Notes: a model not told the origin generated them from the letters alone. A stretch of 64,000 nt of DNA from Desulfococcus sp. 4484_241 (GCA_002085115.1 MZGQ01000003.1:1-64000), one strand, 5' to 3'; numbered from the stretch's first letter, positions 47,405-59,837 are shown. A program made the numbers and translations.

Positions 47405-47926
47405 ATGAGGTTTTGTGCCAGGACATTTGAGGCGTTCGCAACAGCGGTGTGTGGCCTTTTTCTTTTTGCCGGGCAGGTTTCCGCGGCCGGTGGAATCACG
47501 GTGCTTCCTGATTCCTCGACAATATGGCAGATTGTCAATTTTTTATTGCTTGTGGCCATATTGAATTTTATTCTCTACAGACCTATTCGGAATGTGATAG
47601 CCCGTCGCAAGGAGAGGATGGAAGATTTTAAACACAATATTGATACATTCAAGCGGGATGTAGCCGAAAAGGAAAACGCAATTGCCGAGGGTATGAGAAG
47701 GGCAAGGGAGGAAGGCCTGAAAGAGAAGAATTCTCTGATTGAAGAGGCAACTGCCGAAGAGAAAAAGCTCATCGAAAGTATCTACCAGCAGTCACAGAAA
47801 ACCCTTGCTGAAACAAGAGAGAAGATCGCCGGGGACGTTGAAAAGGTTGCAGGGGAACTTCAAAAGGAGATCGATGAATTCGCCGCACAGATAGGCAGTA
47901 AGATTCTTGGGAGGGATGTCGCATGA
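47405..47926 (+). CDS. F0F1 ATP synthase subunit b' (AtpF-like)
   Basis: Single TM then coiled coil, PIRNVIARRKERMEDF; first of two b-type genes before atpH. Confidence 0.88.
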   Translation: MRFCARTFEAFATAVCGLFLFAGQVSAAGGITVLPDSSTIWQIVNFLLLVAILNFILYRPIRNVIARRKERMEDFKHNIDTFKRDVAEKENAIAEGMRRAREEGLKEKNSLIEEATAEEKKLIESIYQQSQKTLAETREKIAGDVEKVAGELQKEIDEFAAQIGSKILGRDVA

Positions 47927-48516
47927 TGTTGTCTTCGATAAGGAAAAAGGCGGCTGTGTTGCTGCTGGTGCTGTTTATGTTTGTTGCGTGTGCGGGGGTT
48001 GCACTGGCATCTTCCGAACATGCTTCCCATGCCGAAGCAAAGGGATGGGCCAAGACAGATACCTTCAGGGTGGTTAACTTTGCGGTATTGGCATGTGCGC
48101 TTTTCTTTCTGCTTCGCAAGCCGGTCGCAAACGGTTTAAACAGCAGAATTGCAACTATCCGGCAGGAACTTGAGACTTTGGAGGCCAGGAAGGAAGAGGC
48201 CAGGAAGGAATTGGAGGCGTATAAGGAGAGGCTCGCGGCCCTGGATAAGGAGGCTGAAGAGATCATTGCCGATTACAGGCGTCAGGGCGAGGCTGCAAAG
48301 GCCCGGATAATCGAGAGTGCCAAGGCTGCTGCTGCCAAGATAGAGGAACAGGCAAAGCGGAATATTGAAAACGAATTCGAGTCCGCCAAGCAGAAGCTTC
48401 GTGTCGAGATATTTGAGAAGGCTCTTGCCAGGGCAGAGGACCTGGTCAGGGAGAAGATTACTCTTGATGATCAGGGCAGGCTGGTTGACGAATACTTGGA
48501 GAAGGTGGTGTTATAG
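47923..48516 (+). CDS. atpF: F0F1 ATP synthase subunit b
   Basis: TM plus coiled coil, RKPVANGLNSRIATIRQELE; 4-nt overlap with upstream gene. Confidence 0.9.
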   Translation: MMLSSIRKKAAVLLLVLFMFVACAGVALASSEHASHAEAKGWAKTDTFRVVNFAVLACALFFLLRKPVANGLNSRIATIRQELETLEARKEEARKELEAYKERLAALDKEAEEIIADYRRQGEAAKARIIESAKAAAAKIEEQAKRNIENEFESAKQKLRVEIFEKALARAEDLVREKITLDDQGRLVDEYLEKVVL

Positions 48517-49067
48517 TGAAAAGTTACGTTATTGAAAGGCGATATGCCAAGGCGTTGATCCTGATTGGCAAGGAGGATGGAAACGCATGGAAGTACAGGG
48601 ATGAACTTGGCTCTTTTGTTAGTGTTTTGGACACAGAGCAGGAGTTCGAGAACGTGATTTCAAATCCGCTTTATCCGGAGGAGGATCGTCTAAGGAGCCT
48701 TGAAGCGGTTATAGATGCAATGGGCGTTTCCGATGTCGTCAAGTCGTTTCTGAAACTGCTTTTCAAAAAAAGGCGTATGGGCCATATAAGGGGTATAAAC
48801 GAGGTTTACGGTAAGCTCGTTGATGAACTTGACGGCATAGTCCGTGCCGATGTTATCTCGGCCAGTGATCTGTCTGATGATGTGGTGGAGAAGATTCGGG
48901 CGGCCCTTTCAAAAATGACAGGCAAGAAAGTTGTCCTTAGCATAGATCAGGATCCTTCACTGATAGGAGGTATTATAACAAAGGTAGGGGACATGATACT
49001 GGACGGCAGTATAAGGACCCAGTTATTAAGCATGAAAGAATCTTTAAAAAAGGGTGAGAGAGTCTAA
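48516..49067 (+). CDS. atpH: F0F1 ATP synthase subunit delta
   Basis: [13 protein letters not shown]...; [25 protein letters not shown]. Confidence 0.95.
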   Translation: MKSYVIERRYAKALILIGKEDGNAWKYRDELGSFVSVLDTEQEFENVISNPLYPEEDRLRSLEAVIDAMGVSDVVKSFLKLLFKKRRMGHIRGINEVYGKLVDELDGIVRADVISASDLSDDVVEKIRAALSKMTGKKVVLSIDQDPSLIGGIITKVGDMILDGSIRTQLLSMKESLKKGERV

Positions 49068-50581
49068 TGGAAATAAGAGCAGAAGAGATCAGTGAGGTTA
49101 TCAAGGAACAGATCAGGGGTTTCGACAAAAAAGTCGAGTTGAGTGAGACGGGTGTCGTTCTTTCCGTGGGCGATGGAATCGCCAGGGTTTATGGCCTTGA
49201 AAAGGTAATGGCCATGGAGCTGGTCGAGTTCCCCGGCGGCATCCTGGGGCTTACCCTCAACCTGGAAGAGGACAATGTCGGTATCGCCATTATGGGTGAT
49301 GACACTCACATCAAGGAGGGTGACATTGTCAAGCGGACCGGCAGGATCGCCGAGGTTCCGGTTGGAGAGGCGGTGCTGGGCCGCGTCGTGGATACCACCG
49401 GCGCTCCGATTGACGGCAAGGGCCCTATCAATGCAACGGAGACAAGGCGAATAGAGGTCGTTGCGCCCGGCGTTATTGCCAGGAAAAGCGTGCATGAGCC
49501 CTGTTACACAGGCCTTAAGGCCATTGACGCAATGACCCCCGTTGGAAGGGGCCAGCGCGAGCTTATCATAGGCGACCGCCAGATAGGTAAAACTGCGATC
49601 GCTATAGATGCCATACTGGCACAGAAAGATACGGACATATACTGTATCTACGTGGCTTGCGGGCAGAAAAAGTCGTCTGTGGCACAGGTTGCGGCGGTAC
49701 TTGAAAAGCATGGCGCCATGGAATACACGACAATCGTATCCGCATGCGCAAGCGACCCGGCCGCTCTGCAGTACCTTGCGCCATATGCCGGCTGCTCCAT
49801 GGGAGAATATTTCCGGGACAACGGCAAGCACGCACTCATTATTTATGACGACCTTTCAAAGCAGGCTGCCGCCTACCGCCAGGTTTCGCTGCTTCTGAGA
49901 CGTCCCCCCGGGCGCGAGGCTTACCCTGGAGATATCTTCTACAACCATTCAAGGCTTCTTGAACGTGCAGCCAAGCTCAATGATGAACTGGGTGCCGGCT
50001 CACTTACTGCTTTGCCCATAATCGAAACCCAGGCTGGCGACGTGTCCGCCTTTATCCCCACCAACGTTATTTCTATTACGGATGGGCAGATATATCTTGA
50101 ACCCGACCTGTTTTTCGCGGGCGTGCGTCCGGCAATCAACGTCGGTCTTTCGGTTTCCCGTGTCGGCGGCGCGGCACAGGTGAAGGCGATGAAGCAGGTT
50201 GCCGGTACGCTGAGGCTGGATATGGCCCAGTACCGTGAACTCGAAGCATTTGCTGCATTTGGAAGCGATCTTGACGAGGCGACTCAGAAACAGCTGACAC
50301 GGGGCGCCAGGCTTGTCGAGATTTTGAAGCAGCCTCAGTATCGGCCGCTTTCCATGGAAAAGCAGGTTGTGATTTTATATGCTGGAACAAACGGTTACCT
50401 TGACGAACTGCCTCTGGATTCGATTACAGCTTACGAGGCAGGCCTTTATCCATTTATCGAGGACAAGTATCCGCAGATCTTTTCCGAGCTCAAAGAGAAG
50501 CAGGAGTTCACGGACGAACTGAAGCAGGCCCTTGGAAAAGCTCTGGATGAATATGGCAAGCAGTTCAAGGAGACCATATAG
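49067..50581 (+). CDS. atpA: F0F1 ATP synthase subunit alpha
   Basis: [38 protein letters not shown]. Confidence 0.98.
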   Translation: MEIRAEEISEVIKEQIRGFDKKVELSETGVVLSVGDGIARVYGLEKVMAMELVEFPGGILGLTLNLEEDNVGIAIMGDDTHIKEGDIVKRTGRIAEVPVGEAVLGRVVDTTGAPIDGKGPINATETRRIEVVAPGVIARKSVHEPCYTGLKAIDAMTPVGRGQRELIIGDRQIGKTAIAIDAILAQKDTDIYCIYVACGQKKSSVAQVAAVLEKHGAMEYTTIVSACASDPAALQYLAPYAGCSMGEYFRDNGKHALIIYDDLSKQAAAYRQVSLLLRRPPGREAYPGDIFYNHSRLLERAAKLNDELGAGSLTALPIIETQAGDVSAFIPTNVISITDGQIYLEPDLFFAGVRPAINVGLSVSRVGGAAQVKAMKQVAGTLRLDMAQYRELEAFAAFGSDLDEATQKQLTRGARLVEILKQPQYRPLSMEKQVVILYAGTNGYLDELPLDSITAYEAGLYPFIEDKYPQIFSELKEKQEFTDELKQALGKALDEYGKQFKETI

Positions 50582-50627
50582 AGGCACAGCATGTAAATCT
50601 TGCTTTTTAAAATAAGGGTAGTGAAAT

Positions 50628-51491
50628 ATGCCATCGCTAAAAGAGGTTCAACTTAAAATAAGAGGCGTCAAGCAGACCAAGAAGATAACCAAGGCCATGA
50701 ACATGGTTGCCACATCAAAGCTGCGCGGCGCTCAGATGAGTATGGAGGCTTTCCGGCCGTACGCTGACAAGTTCGCGGAGGTTCTTGGCAGTCTTGCGGC
50801 AAAGGCGGGTGAGGATTCAAGCCCTCTTCTGGTTATAGTACTCTTTACATCTGATAGAGGATTGTGCGGCGGGTTTAATGCGCACCTTATCCGTGTCGCC
50901 GAGGAGTACATGGAACAATGCAGGGAAAAAGGGGTTGAGGTCTCTTTCACAAATTTCGGTAAAAAAGGAAGGGACTGGTGCAAAAAGACTCCCTGCGAAA
51001 TAACCGGAGAATATATCGGAGTGGTCGGCGGGAGGTTCGGGTTCAATGTGGCCGTATCGTCCGCAAGGGAGTTGATAAAGGGATTTCTGGATGGCAGGTA
51101 TGATGAGGTTCAGATAGTCTACAGCCGGTTCCAGAGCGTTTCAAAGCAGGTCGCTGCCATGAAGCAGCTGTTGCCTATTCCCCCGATCGCTGTTGAGAAA
51201 ACAGACGTGCAAAAAGGAGGGGCTTTCATGGCGGAGCATATCTGCGAGCCGTCGGCCGAAGAGATTTTGGAGGCCATGCTCCCGAAAAATATTTCCATAC
51301 AGATCTACAAGGCGCTTCTGGAGACATCAACCAGCGAACACGCTGCGCGCATGCTGGCCATGGACAACGCTTCCAAGGCATGCAGCGACATGATAGATGA
51401 GCTCACCCTGCTGTTCAACAAAGCCAGGCAGGCCGCCATCACGGCGGAGCTTATGGATATCGTGGGTGGCGCCGAGGCTCTTAAGGGTTAA
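50628..51491 (+). CDS. atpG: F0F1 ATP synthase subunit gamma
   Basis: KITKAMNMVATSKLRGAQ; LFTSDRGLCGGFNAHL. Confidence 0.97.
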   Translation: MPSLKEVQLKIRGVKQTKKITKAMNMVATSKLRGAQMSMEAFRPYADKFAEVLGSLAAKAGEDSSPLLVIVLFTSDRGLCGGFNAHLIRVAEEYMEQCREKGVEVSFTNFGKKGRDWCKKTPCEITGEYIGVVGGRFGFNVAVSSARELIKGFLDGRYDEVQIVYSRFQSVSKQVAAMKQLLPIPPIAVEKTDVQKGGAFMAEHICEPSAEEILEAMLPKNISIQIYKALLETSTSEHAARMLAMDNASKACSDMIDELTLLFNKARQAAITAELMDIVGGAEALKG

Positions 51492-51524
51492 CGAAAAAAA
51501 GTTTATATTACAGGAGGTATATAA

Positions 51525-52928
<1,404 letters not shown>

Positions 52929-52953
52929 AAAGTTTTAATAAAAGGGATGGAAA

Positions 52954-53358
52954 ATGGCTGGAAACTTGAAGCTTGAGGTGGTTACCCCGGAAAAGATCGT
53001 TGTCAGCGAGGATGCCCAGATAGTCATGGCGTCAGGCACGTTGGGAGAGTTTGGCGTGCTTGTTGAGCATACGCCTTTTCTGACATCTCTTAAACCGGGA
53101 CCTCTTCATTATAAAGATGCAGGTGGAAACGAGAAGTTCCTTTTTGTAAGTGACGGTTTCGCCGAGGTTCTGCCCGACAGGGTTACCGTGTTGGCGGAAG
53201 CGGCCGAGCGCAAAGAGGAAATAGATGTCAAGCGGGCGGAAGCAGCCAGGGAGAGAGCCGAAAAACGTCTCGCAGGAGAAGAGGAGAATGTTGACGTTGC
53301 AAGGGCAAAGGCTGCTCTTGCCAGAGCCCTGCAACGTATACGCGTCGCAAATGCATGA
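52954..53358 (+). CDS. atpC: F0F1 ATP synthase subunit epsilon
   Basis: VVTPEKIVVSEDAQIVMASGTLGEFGVLVEHTPFLTSLKPG. Confidence 0.96.
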   Translation: MAGNLKLEVVTPEKIVVSEDAQIVMASGTLGEFGVLVEHTPFLTSLKPGPLHYKDAGGNEKFLFVSDGFAEVLPDRVTVLAEAAERKEEIDVKRAEAARERAEKRLAGEEENVDVARAKAALARALQRIRVANA

Positions 53359-53397
53359 CAGGCTTCGGCTGTCTGAACATAACTGTTTTTAAAATTT

Positions 53398-53438
53398 ATA
53401 AAAGGGCATTTCCGTTTTGAGGGCGTGCCTTTTTTGTT
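53398..53438 (+). terminator. Putative rho-independent terminator after ATP synthase operon
   Basis: AAAAGGGCA...TGCCTTTTTT stem-loop with T run, preceded by GACAGGCTTCGGCTGTC hairpin. Confidence 0.45.
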
Positions 53439-53498
53439 TGGTCAGGCTGAAAACTGTTGTTGTCCTGATGTGTCTGACAGATGAGGGGCGCTTTACTT

Positions 53499-54269
53499 AT
53501 GGATACCGAACGCTCATATGTTTCAGTTGTTATACTGGCCGCTGGCCTTGGGACCAGGATGCGGTCTGACAAGGCCAAGGTACTCCACGAGATTTGCGGC
53601 AGGCCCATGATACGATATGTGCTTGCTGCTGCATCGGGCGTTGTCGCAGATGAGAAAATAGTGGTAGTGGTGGGGTGCCAGGCCGATGCGGTGCGTATGG
53701 AGGCATTAAAGCACGGGAAAGTCTTGTTTGCCTATCAGGACAAACAGCTTGGAACAGGCCATGCTGCTCAGTGTGCGCTTGGCAGACTGCCGGCAGATGC
53801 CAGGGACGTGGTGATAATGTGTGGCGATGTTCCCTTTATAACTCCCCAAACAATAGCAAACCTTGTGGACAGCCACCGCGAATTTGATAATGATGTAACT
53901 CTTTTGTCGGTTGTTCTTGACAACCCGACAGGTTATGGAAGGATTGTCACGGATGCATCCGGCAATGTCGCAAGGATTGTCGAGGAGGCTGACGCATCGC
54001 GTGATGAGAAATCGATTAACACGGTAAACGCCGGGACGTATTGCATAAAAAAGTCGTTTTTGGAGTGTGCGCTGGGTGGAATAGCCCCTGACAATGCCCA
54101 GAACGAGATCTATCTTACCGATATTGTCAAGGTGGCCAACACAAATGCCAGGCGTGTGGGTATGGTGGCTATAAAGGATGCCGACGAGGTTATAGGGATA
54201 AACAGCGTTTCCGATCTTGCGCGTGCCGAGCAGAGCATGCGTGACGCGCACCTGGGCAAAACATCTTGA
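53499..54269 (+). CDS. NTP transferase (GlmU uridylyltransferase-domain-like, no C-terminal beta-helix)
   Basis: ILAAGLGTRMRSDKAKVLHEICGRPMIRYVL; YGRIVTDASGNVARIVEEADA; ends at ~257 aa. Confidence 0.85.
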   Translation: MDTERSYVSVVILAAGLGTRMRSDKAKVLHEICGRPMIRYVLAAASGVVADEKIVVVVGCQADAVRMEALKHGKVLFAYQDKQLGTGHAAQCALGRLPADARDVVIMCGDVPFITPQTIANLVDSHREFDNDVTLLSVVLDNPTGYGRIVTDASGNVARIVEEADASRDEKSINTVNAGTYCIKKSFLECALGGIAPDNAQNEIYLTDIVKVANTNARRVGMVAIKDADEVIGINSVSDLARAEQSMRDAHLGKTS

Positions 54270-54312
54270 CTTTCAAGCCATGTTGGAATAATGTCATGAC
54301 AAGGTATACGGT

Positions 54313-54588
54313 ATGAATGAGATAAATACAGATGCTGCGCTTTTGCTGTTTGATGAGATTGAAAAGCGGGTAAACCAGCTGTTCGAGAAGATAGAAGCTC
54401 TTGAGAAAGAGAAAACACTGCTTGAGACCCGTATAAGGGAGTTGGAACAGGAAGTGGGTGATAAAACCGAGGCCGCGCGGAAGCTTGCCGAAGAAAAGGA
54501 GCTGGTGCGGGCCAGGGTTGATGCCCTGCTTGAGAAAATAAACAATTTTATGGTGTTGGATAACGACGCGAGGATGGAAGAAGGTTAA
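54313..54588 (+). CDS. zapB: Coiled-coil cell division protein ZapB-like
   Basis: Short coiled-coil protein immediately upstream of zapA. Confidence 0.65.
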   Translation: MNEINTDAALLLFDEIEKRVNQLFEKIEALEKEKTLLETRIRELEQEVGDKTEAARKLAEEKELVRARVDALLEKINNFMVLDNDARMEEG

Positions 54589-54620
54589 CTGTTTTTCGCA
54601 GTGAAGAGAAGGATGTCCTG

Positions 54621-54914
54621 TTGGGTGAGCATATAACTATCGAACTTTTTGGCAAAAGTTATACATTTGAAGCTGATGAGAATGTTGTGGATGCGTGTGA
54701 GGTCGCACGGGTGCTTGAAAAGGAGATAGACGCAATTGTAAAGACCGGGAATGAGCCGTTTGTTAATAAAAAGTCGTTTGCCATGCTTACCCAGGCTGCG
54801 TTGAATATTGCGAATGAATTTATCGGGTTGCGTAATGTCCATAATAAGTTTTTAAAGGAGGTGTTAACCCGTTCGCAGTCTTTAATACGGGCTATGGACG
54901 CCCGTTTGCAGTAG
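54621..54914 (+). CDS. zapA: Cell division protein ZapA
   Basis: ITIELFGKSYTFEADENVVDACEVARVLEKEIDAI; upstream of 6S RNA. Confidence 0.85.
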   Translation: MGEHITIELFGKSYTFEADENVVDACEVARVLEKEIDAIVKTGNEPFVNKKSFAMLTQAALNIANEFIGLRNVHNKFLKEVLTRSQSLIRAMDARLQ

Positions 54915-54974
54915 TGGCACTCCTTTTTTTCCTGCTTTTGAAAAGGCATCTGGCCGGGATACCTGGTCCGTCGG

Positions 54975-55165
54975 GGTTTTGCCCCCTGCCGTGCAAGTGA
55001 TTGAATGAAGCTCTTTGTCCCAACTACAACAGGAAGGGAGCCGTTCCTGATCCTGGTGCGCATGTTCCGCATTGACGGAAAAGCCTAAAAGGATCATATG
55101 GCGCCCACGTTGTTAATTCCAGGTCAAAGACCTATCAACACGGTACAGGCAGGGGGATTATCTCT
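54975..55165 (+). ncRNA. ssrS: 6S RNA (SsrS)
   Basis: Located between zapA and rny; GGTGCGCATGTTCCGCATTGACGGAAAAGCCTAAAA resembles E. coli 6S GGTGAGCATGCTCGGTCCGTCCGAGAAGCCTTAAAA; terminal stem CCCCCTGCC (54982-54990)/GGCAGGGGG (55148-55156). Confidence 0.85.
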
Positions 55166-55330
55166 TTTGCCGGCGTTTTGTGCCAGACAGACCCTCTCTT
55201 CTTTTCTTCCCCACGTTTTGCTCCAACCATGTTTTTTAAACTTGTTTTGTAGCCGTTTTTAGCAAGCGACTGTTTTGTCGCTGTTTGTCGTTGTTTAAGT
55301 TGTCGCCCTTTTTTAAAGGGCGGGGGAGTA

Positions 55331-56899
55331 ATGCGGATGAATATATATTATATAATCGCTTCGGCGGCTGGTGTCGTCGTCGGGTTTTGCCTGGCATATG
55401 GAATGCAGCATTGGTTGTTCGCAAAAAAGGTTGATGCCGCAAGGAACGAGAGCCGGCGTATAATAGAGGACGCCAGGCTGAGGGCAGAAAACCTTTTAAA
55501 GGAGGCCAAGCTCGAGGCCAAGGACAGGCTTTTCGAAATGAAAAGCAACTTCGACGCTGAAACGGTTGAGGCCAGAAAAGAGCTTAAAAAACAGGAACAG
55601 AGGCTGATCTCCAAGGAGGAGAACCTCGACAGGAAGTATGATCAGCTGGAAAAAAGGGAGCAGGAACTTTCAAAAAGAGAAAGGGATTTCAGGAAAAGGG
55701 AGGAATCCCTGGCTGAAAAGGAGAAGGAGTGCGACAGGCTGCTTGAAGAGCAGAAAAGGCAGCTTGAAGTGGTGTCGGGCCTTACCGCAGCCCAGGCAAA
55801 GGAGATTCTGTTAAGGTCAATGGAGGAAGAGGCCAGGCAGGATGGGGCAAAGACTGTCAAGAAGATCCTTACAGAAGCTGAGGAAGAAGCCGCTAAAAAG
55901 GCACAGAAGATCATAGCCACCGCCATTCACCGCTATGCCGCTGATTATGTGGCTGAAAAGACGGTGTCGGTTGTTGAACTTCCCGGCGATGAGATGAAGG
56001 GCAGGATCATAGGCAGGGAGGGCCGGAATATCAGGGCGCTCGAGGCTGCTACTGGTATCGATCTTATTATTGATGATACTCCGGAGGCTGTCATTCTATC
56101 CGGGTTCAATCCGGTCAGACGCGAGGTGGCGCGTATAGCGATCCAGAGGTTGATAGCCGATGGCCGCATACACCCGGCCAGGATTGAGGATGTTGTGAAA
56201 AAGGTCGAAGCCGAGGTGGAAACGACCATAAGAGAGGCCGGGGAACAGGCAGCATTCGACGTTGGCGTGCACGGGATCAACCCCGAGCTTATCAGGATAC
56301 TGGGAAGCCTCAAGTTCAGAACAAGTTATACCCAGAACGTGCTGCAGCACTCCATAGAGGTCGGTTTTTTGTGCGGCATAATGGCTGCCGAGCTCGGGCT
56401 TGACCAGAAGAAGGCCAAGCGGATGGGGCTGCTTCACGATATAGGAAAGGCGATCGATCACGAGGTCGAGGGGCCGCACGCGCTGATAGGCTCGAACGTT
56501 GCCTTAAAATACGGGGAGTCGTCGGAAGTCGCCCATGCAATAGCGGCGCACCACGAGGACGTGGAGCCTGAATCGGTTTATGATCTTCTGGTGCAGGCCG
56601 CTGATGCGCTTTCAGGTGCACGGCCCGGTGCAAGAAAGGAGCTTCTTGAAAACTACATAAAGCGGCTCGAAGATCTGGAAAAGATTGCCAACTCCTTTAA
56701 GGGGGTTTCCACGGCCTATGCGATCCAGGCCGGCAGGGAACTCAGGGTAATGGTGGAAGGAGAGGTAATGTCGGACGAGGATGCGGTTCTCCTCAGCCGG
56801 GATATTGCAAAGAAGATAGAGGAGACCCTCGTATTCCCGGGGCAGATCAAGGTGACGGTGATACGGGAAACAAGGGCGGTGGAGTATGCAAACAAATAA
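55331..56899 (+). CDS. rny: Ribonuclease Y
   Basis: N-term TM and coiled coil; KH region [38 protein letters not shown] domain [21 protein letters not shown]. Confidence 0.97.
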   Translation: MRMNIYYIIASAAGVVVGFCLAYGMQHWLFAKKVDAARNESRRIIEDARLRAENLLKEAKLEAKDRLFEMKSNFDAETVEARKELKKQEQRLISKEENLDRKYDQLEKREQELSKRERDFRKREESLAEKEKECDRLLEEQKRQLEVVSGLTAAQAKEILLRSMEEEARQDGAKTVKKILTEAEEEAAKKAQKIIATAIHRYAADYVAEKTVSVVELPGDEMKGRIIGREGRNIRALEAATGIDLIIDDTPEAVILSGFNPVRREVARIAIQRLIADGRIHPARIEDVVKKVEAEVETTIREAGEQAAFDVGVHGINPELIRILGSLKFRTSYTQNVLQHSIEVGFLCGIMAAELGLDQKKAKRMGLLHDIGKAIDHEVEGPHALIGSNVALKYGESSEVAHAIAAHHEDVEPESVYDLLVQAADALSGARPGARKELLENYIKRLEDLEKIANSFKGVSTAYAIQAGRELRVMVEGEVMSDEDAVLLSRDIAKKIEETLVFPGQIKVTVIRETRAVEYANK

Positions 56900-56920
56900 G
56901 CCCGGAGGGTTTTTTTTCTG

Positions 56921-58219
56921 ATGAGCGTGCTTGATATACTTGAGGAGAGGGGGTTTATCGAGGCGGTAACCCACGACAGAGAGGTGAGGGAGCTTTTGGA
57001 ATCTTCCTCTGTCACATGCTATACCGGGTTTGATCCAACCGCGCCAAGCCTGCACGTGGGAAGCCTGGTTCCTATAATGGCGCTGGCTCACATGCAGAGA
57101 AACGGTCACAGGCCGATTGCGCTGATAGGCGGCGGGACAGGACTGGTGGGGGATCCGAGCGGTAAAACCGAGATGCGTAAACTCATCACGGCCGAAGAAG
57201 TTGAAAAAAACGCAAAAGGCATAGGCTCCCAGCTTGAGCGTTTCATGGATTTTACAGGCAGAAAAGCGCTTCTGTTAAACAATGCCGAATGGCTCACAGG
57301 CCTTGAATATATTCCTTTTTTAAGAGAAATAGGCCGGCATTTCAGTGTAAACCGCATGATCAAGGCAGAGAGCTACCGGATGCGGCTGGAGTCGGAGGAG
57401 GGGCTAAGTTTCATAGAGTTTAACTACATGCTCCTTCAGGCATACGATTTTTTAAAACTCTGCGATGAACATGACTGTGTTCTCCAGATGGGCGGGAGTG
57501 ATCAATGGGGCAATATAGTTGCCGGAATAGACCTGGTAAGGCGTGTCCTGAACCGGCAGGTTTATGGGATTACCTTTCCGCTCATAACCACGAGCAGCGG
57601 CGCCAAAATGGGGAAAACCGCCGCAGGCGCGGTATGGCTTGATCCATCACGTACCAGCCCTTACGATTACTACCAGTACTGGATTAATACCGATGATGGT
57701 GATGTGGCGCGGTTTTTGGCATTGTTTACTTTTTTACCCACAGATGAGATCCGGGAGGTGGAAAAACTCGAAGGCGCACAGTTGAACAGCGCAAAGGCTG
57801 TCCTGGCGTTTGAGGCCACAAGTCTCGCCCATGGCCGGGAGAACGCGGTAAGGGCCTTTGATGAGGCTGCCGCAAATTTCGGGAAAAGGCAGATACCAGG
57901 CGAGCTGCTGCCGTCCAGCACCATTCCAAGGAGTTCAGGGACAGAAGCCGCACCTGCATTGGGAGGCCCGGTATCCGATATCCCGCTGTCTGATATTGAG
58001 GCCGGAATCCCGGCTTTTGTACTGTTTCACTCGGTCGGGCTTGCCGGCAGCAAGGGCCAGGCCAGGAGGCTTATAAAGCAGGGGGGGGCATACATAAACG
58101 AAGAGCGTGTGAAGTCTGACGAATACATCGTTACCGCAAGTGATATCAAGGATGAAAAGATAGTGCTGCGGGCCGGCAAAAAACGGTATCACACGGTTGT
58201 TGTGAAAAAAGAACAATGA
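56921..58219 (+). CDS. tyrS: Tyrosyl-tRNA synthetase
   Basis: YTGFDPTAPSLHVGSLVP; GGSDQWGNIVAGIDL; KMGKT; C-terminal S4 domain. Confidence 0.97.
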   Translation: MSVLDILEERGFIEAVTHDREVRELLESSSVTCYTGFDPTAPSLHVGSLVPIMALAHMQRNGHRPIALIGGGTGLVGDPSGKTEMRKLITAEEVEKNAKGIGSQLERFMDFTGRKALLLNNAEWLTGLEYIPFLREIGRHFSVNRMIKAESYRMRLESEEGLSFIEFNYMLLQAYDFLKLCDEHDCVLQMGGSDQWGNIVAGIDLVRRVLNRQVYGITFPLITTSSGAKMGKTAAGAVWLDPSRTSPYDYYQYWINTDDGDVARFLALFTFLPTDEIREVEKLEGAQLNSAKAVLAFEATSLAHGRENAVRAFDEAAANFGKRQIPGELLPSSTIPRSSGTEAAPALGGPVSDIPLSDIEAGIPAFVLFHSVGLAGSKGQARRLIKQGGAYINEERVKSDEYIVTASDIKDEKIVLRAGKKRYHTVVVKKEQ

Positions 58220-58237
58220 TTTATGGCTGGACCGGGA

Positions 58238-59056
58238 TTAAACCCGCTTTGCCCTGGCATCGTTTATTTTTTCTGTCAGCAGTGAAAGAAAGAAAAAGAT
58301 CCCGGCTACCAGTACTATAGATGCCCCTGAGGTCAGGTTAAAGGCACAGGAGAGCGCCAGTCCCGTCAATGTGAAAAAGGCGCCAAGCAGGCTTGCCCCC
58401 ACCATCATGTGCAGAAGGGATTTGGCACGTTTTTCCATTATAAACGGCGGGATCGTAAGAAGCGCTATTACCAGTATGAGCCCAACCACCTGTATTACCA
58501 TGACTATCGACACCGCCAGCATTCCGATCATAAGCAGGTAAAGGGGGCCGACGGGAACCCCCCTTATCCTTGCAAACTCCTGGTCGTAGGAGAGTGCGAG
58601 AAACTCGTTGTAAAAGAAAATTACCGTCAGTGTTACCAGCACCCCCATACCGCCCATGATCCACAGGTCCGATTCCGGTACTGTCAGTACGTTCCCGAAC
58701 AGGTAACTCATAAGGTCCACGTTGTAGCCGGGAGTCAGGTCTGTTAAAATCACCCCGGTTGCCATGCCGATAGCCCACATCACGCCTATTATGGCATCTG
58801 CCCTGTGCCTTGCCTTCATGGTTACGATGGCCATCAGAATTGCAGAAACAAGCGCGAAACCTGCAGCCCCGGCAAGGTAGGGCATGCCCAAAAACAGGGC
58901 AAGTCCTATCCCTCCATAGGATGCGTGGGCTATGCCGCCGGAGAGAAAAACTATACGGTTTACCACCACCAGCGAGCCCATTATTCCGCACAGTATGCTG
59001 GCTATAAGGCCCGCGGTAATGGCATGCTGCATGAACGGGTAATGAAGTATATCCAT
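58238..59056 (-). CDS. Zinc/manganese ABC transporter permease (ZnuB-like)
   Basis: FLSGGIAHASYGGIGLALFLG; multi-TM; adjacent ATPase and SBP. Confidence 0.92.
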   Translation of the reverse strand: MDILHYPFMQHAITAGLIASILCGIMGSLVVVNRIVFLSGGIAHASYGGIGLALFLGMPYLAGAAGFALVSAILMAIVTMKARHRADAIIGVMWAIGMATGVILTDLTPGYNVDLMSYLFGNVLTVPESDLWIMGGMGVLVTLTVIFFYNEFLALSYDQEFARIRGVPVGPLYLLMIGMLAVSIVMVIQVVGLILVIALLTIPPFIMEKRAKSLLHMMVGASLLGAFFTLTGLALSCAFNLTSGASIVLVAGIFFFLSLLTEKINDARAKRV

Positions 59057-59063
59057 CGTATTT

Positions 59064-59837
59064 TTAATTTTTCCTTTTATTGACAGCAGGCAGAACAGTT
59101 CCGCGGGTTACCATGCCCACCGGGCAAAGCTCCTCCACGGTGCAGGGACATGGAGCCTCGGTTATTTTTCCGGAAAGCTCGTCCTGGCGATGGTAGTGAA
59201 GAGCGCGGTTTACGCATGCCACCGATTTTACATGGTTTGAGATAGCCAAAAGATCGTGGCTCACAACCACTATGGTTATCTCCCGGTTGAGCTCGGAAAG
59301 CAGGTCAAAAAAGTCGGTCTGCCCCTTTGTGTCTATGCTTGCCGTTGGTTCATCAAGCAGCAGGAGCTTCGGCCTTGTGACAAGCGCCCTGGCTATGAAA
59401 ACACGCTGCCGTTCTCCACCTGAAAGATCACCTATGCGGATGCCGGCATATTCAGCCACTCCCATTCTGCCAAGAGCCGACAACGCTATCTGCCTGTGGT
59501 TTTCGGGATGCCCTATCCATCGTTTCCGGGGCCGTATCATACCCATCAACACCACTTCCAGTGCGCTTATGGGAAAGTTCAGATTAAGATGAATGTCCTG
59601 CGGCACATACCCGATATGTTGCCTCGCTTTCTTTGGGTGCCGGCCGAATACCCTGACAGTGCCGCGGCTGGGTTTGAGCAGTCCCAGCATCAGCTTCAAC
59701 AGCGTGGTTTTGCCCCCGCCGTTTGGCCCTATAAGCGCCACGAATTCCCCTGCCTCCACGGAAAATGTTATATCATGGAGAACAGGAGGACCTCCGTATG
59801 AAAACGAAACATCATTTAGCTCTATAACCGGGGACAT
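59064..59837 (-). CDS. Zinc/manganese ABC transporter ATPase (ZnuC-like)
   Basis: GPNGGGKTTLLKLMLGLL; LSGGERQRVFIARAL; LLLDEPTASID. Confidence 0.93.
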   Translation of the reverse strand: MSPVIELNDVSFSYGGPPVLHDITFSVEAGEFVALIGPNGGGKTTLLKLMLGLLKPSRGTVRVFGRHPKKARQHIGYVPQDIHLNLNFPISALEVVLMGMIRPRKRWIGHPENHRQIALSALGRMGVAEYAGIRIGDLSGGERQRVFIARALVTRPKLLLLDEPTASIDTKGQTDFFDLLSELNREITIVVVSHDLLAISNHVKSVACVNRALHYHRQDELSGKITEAPCPCTVEELCPVGMVTRGTVLPAVNKRKN

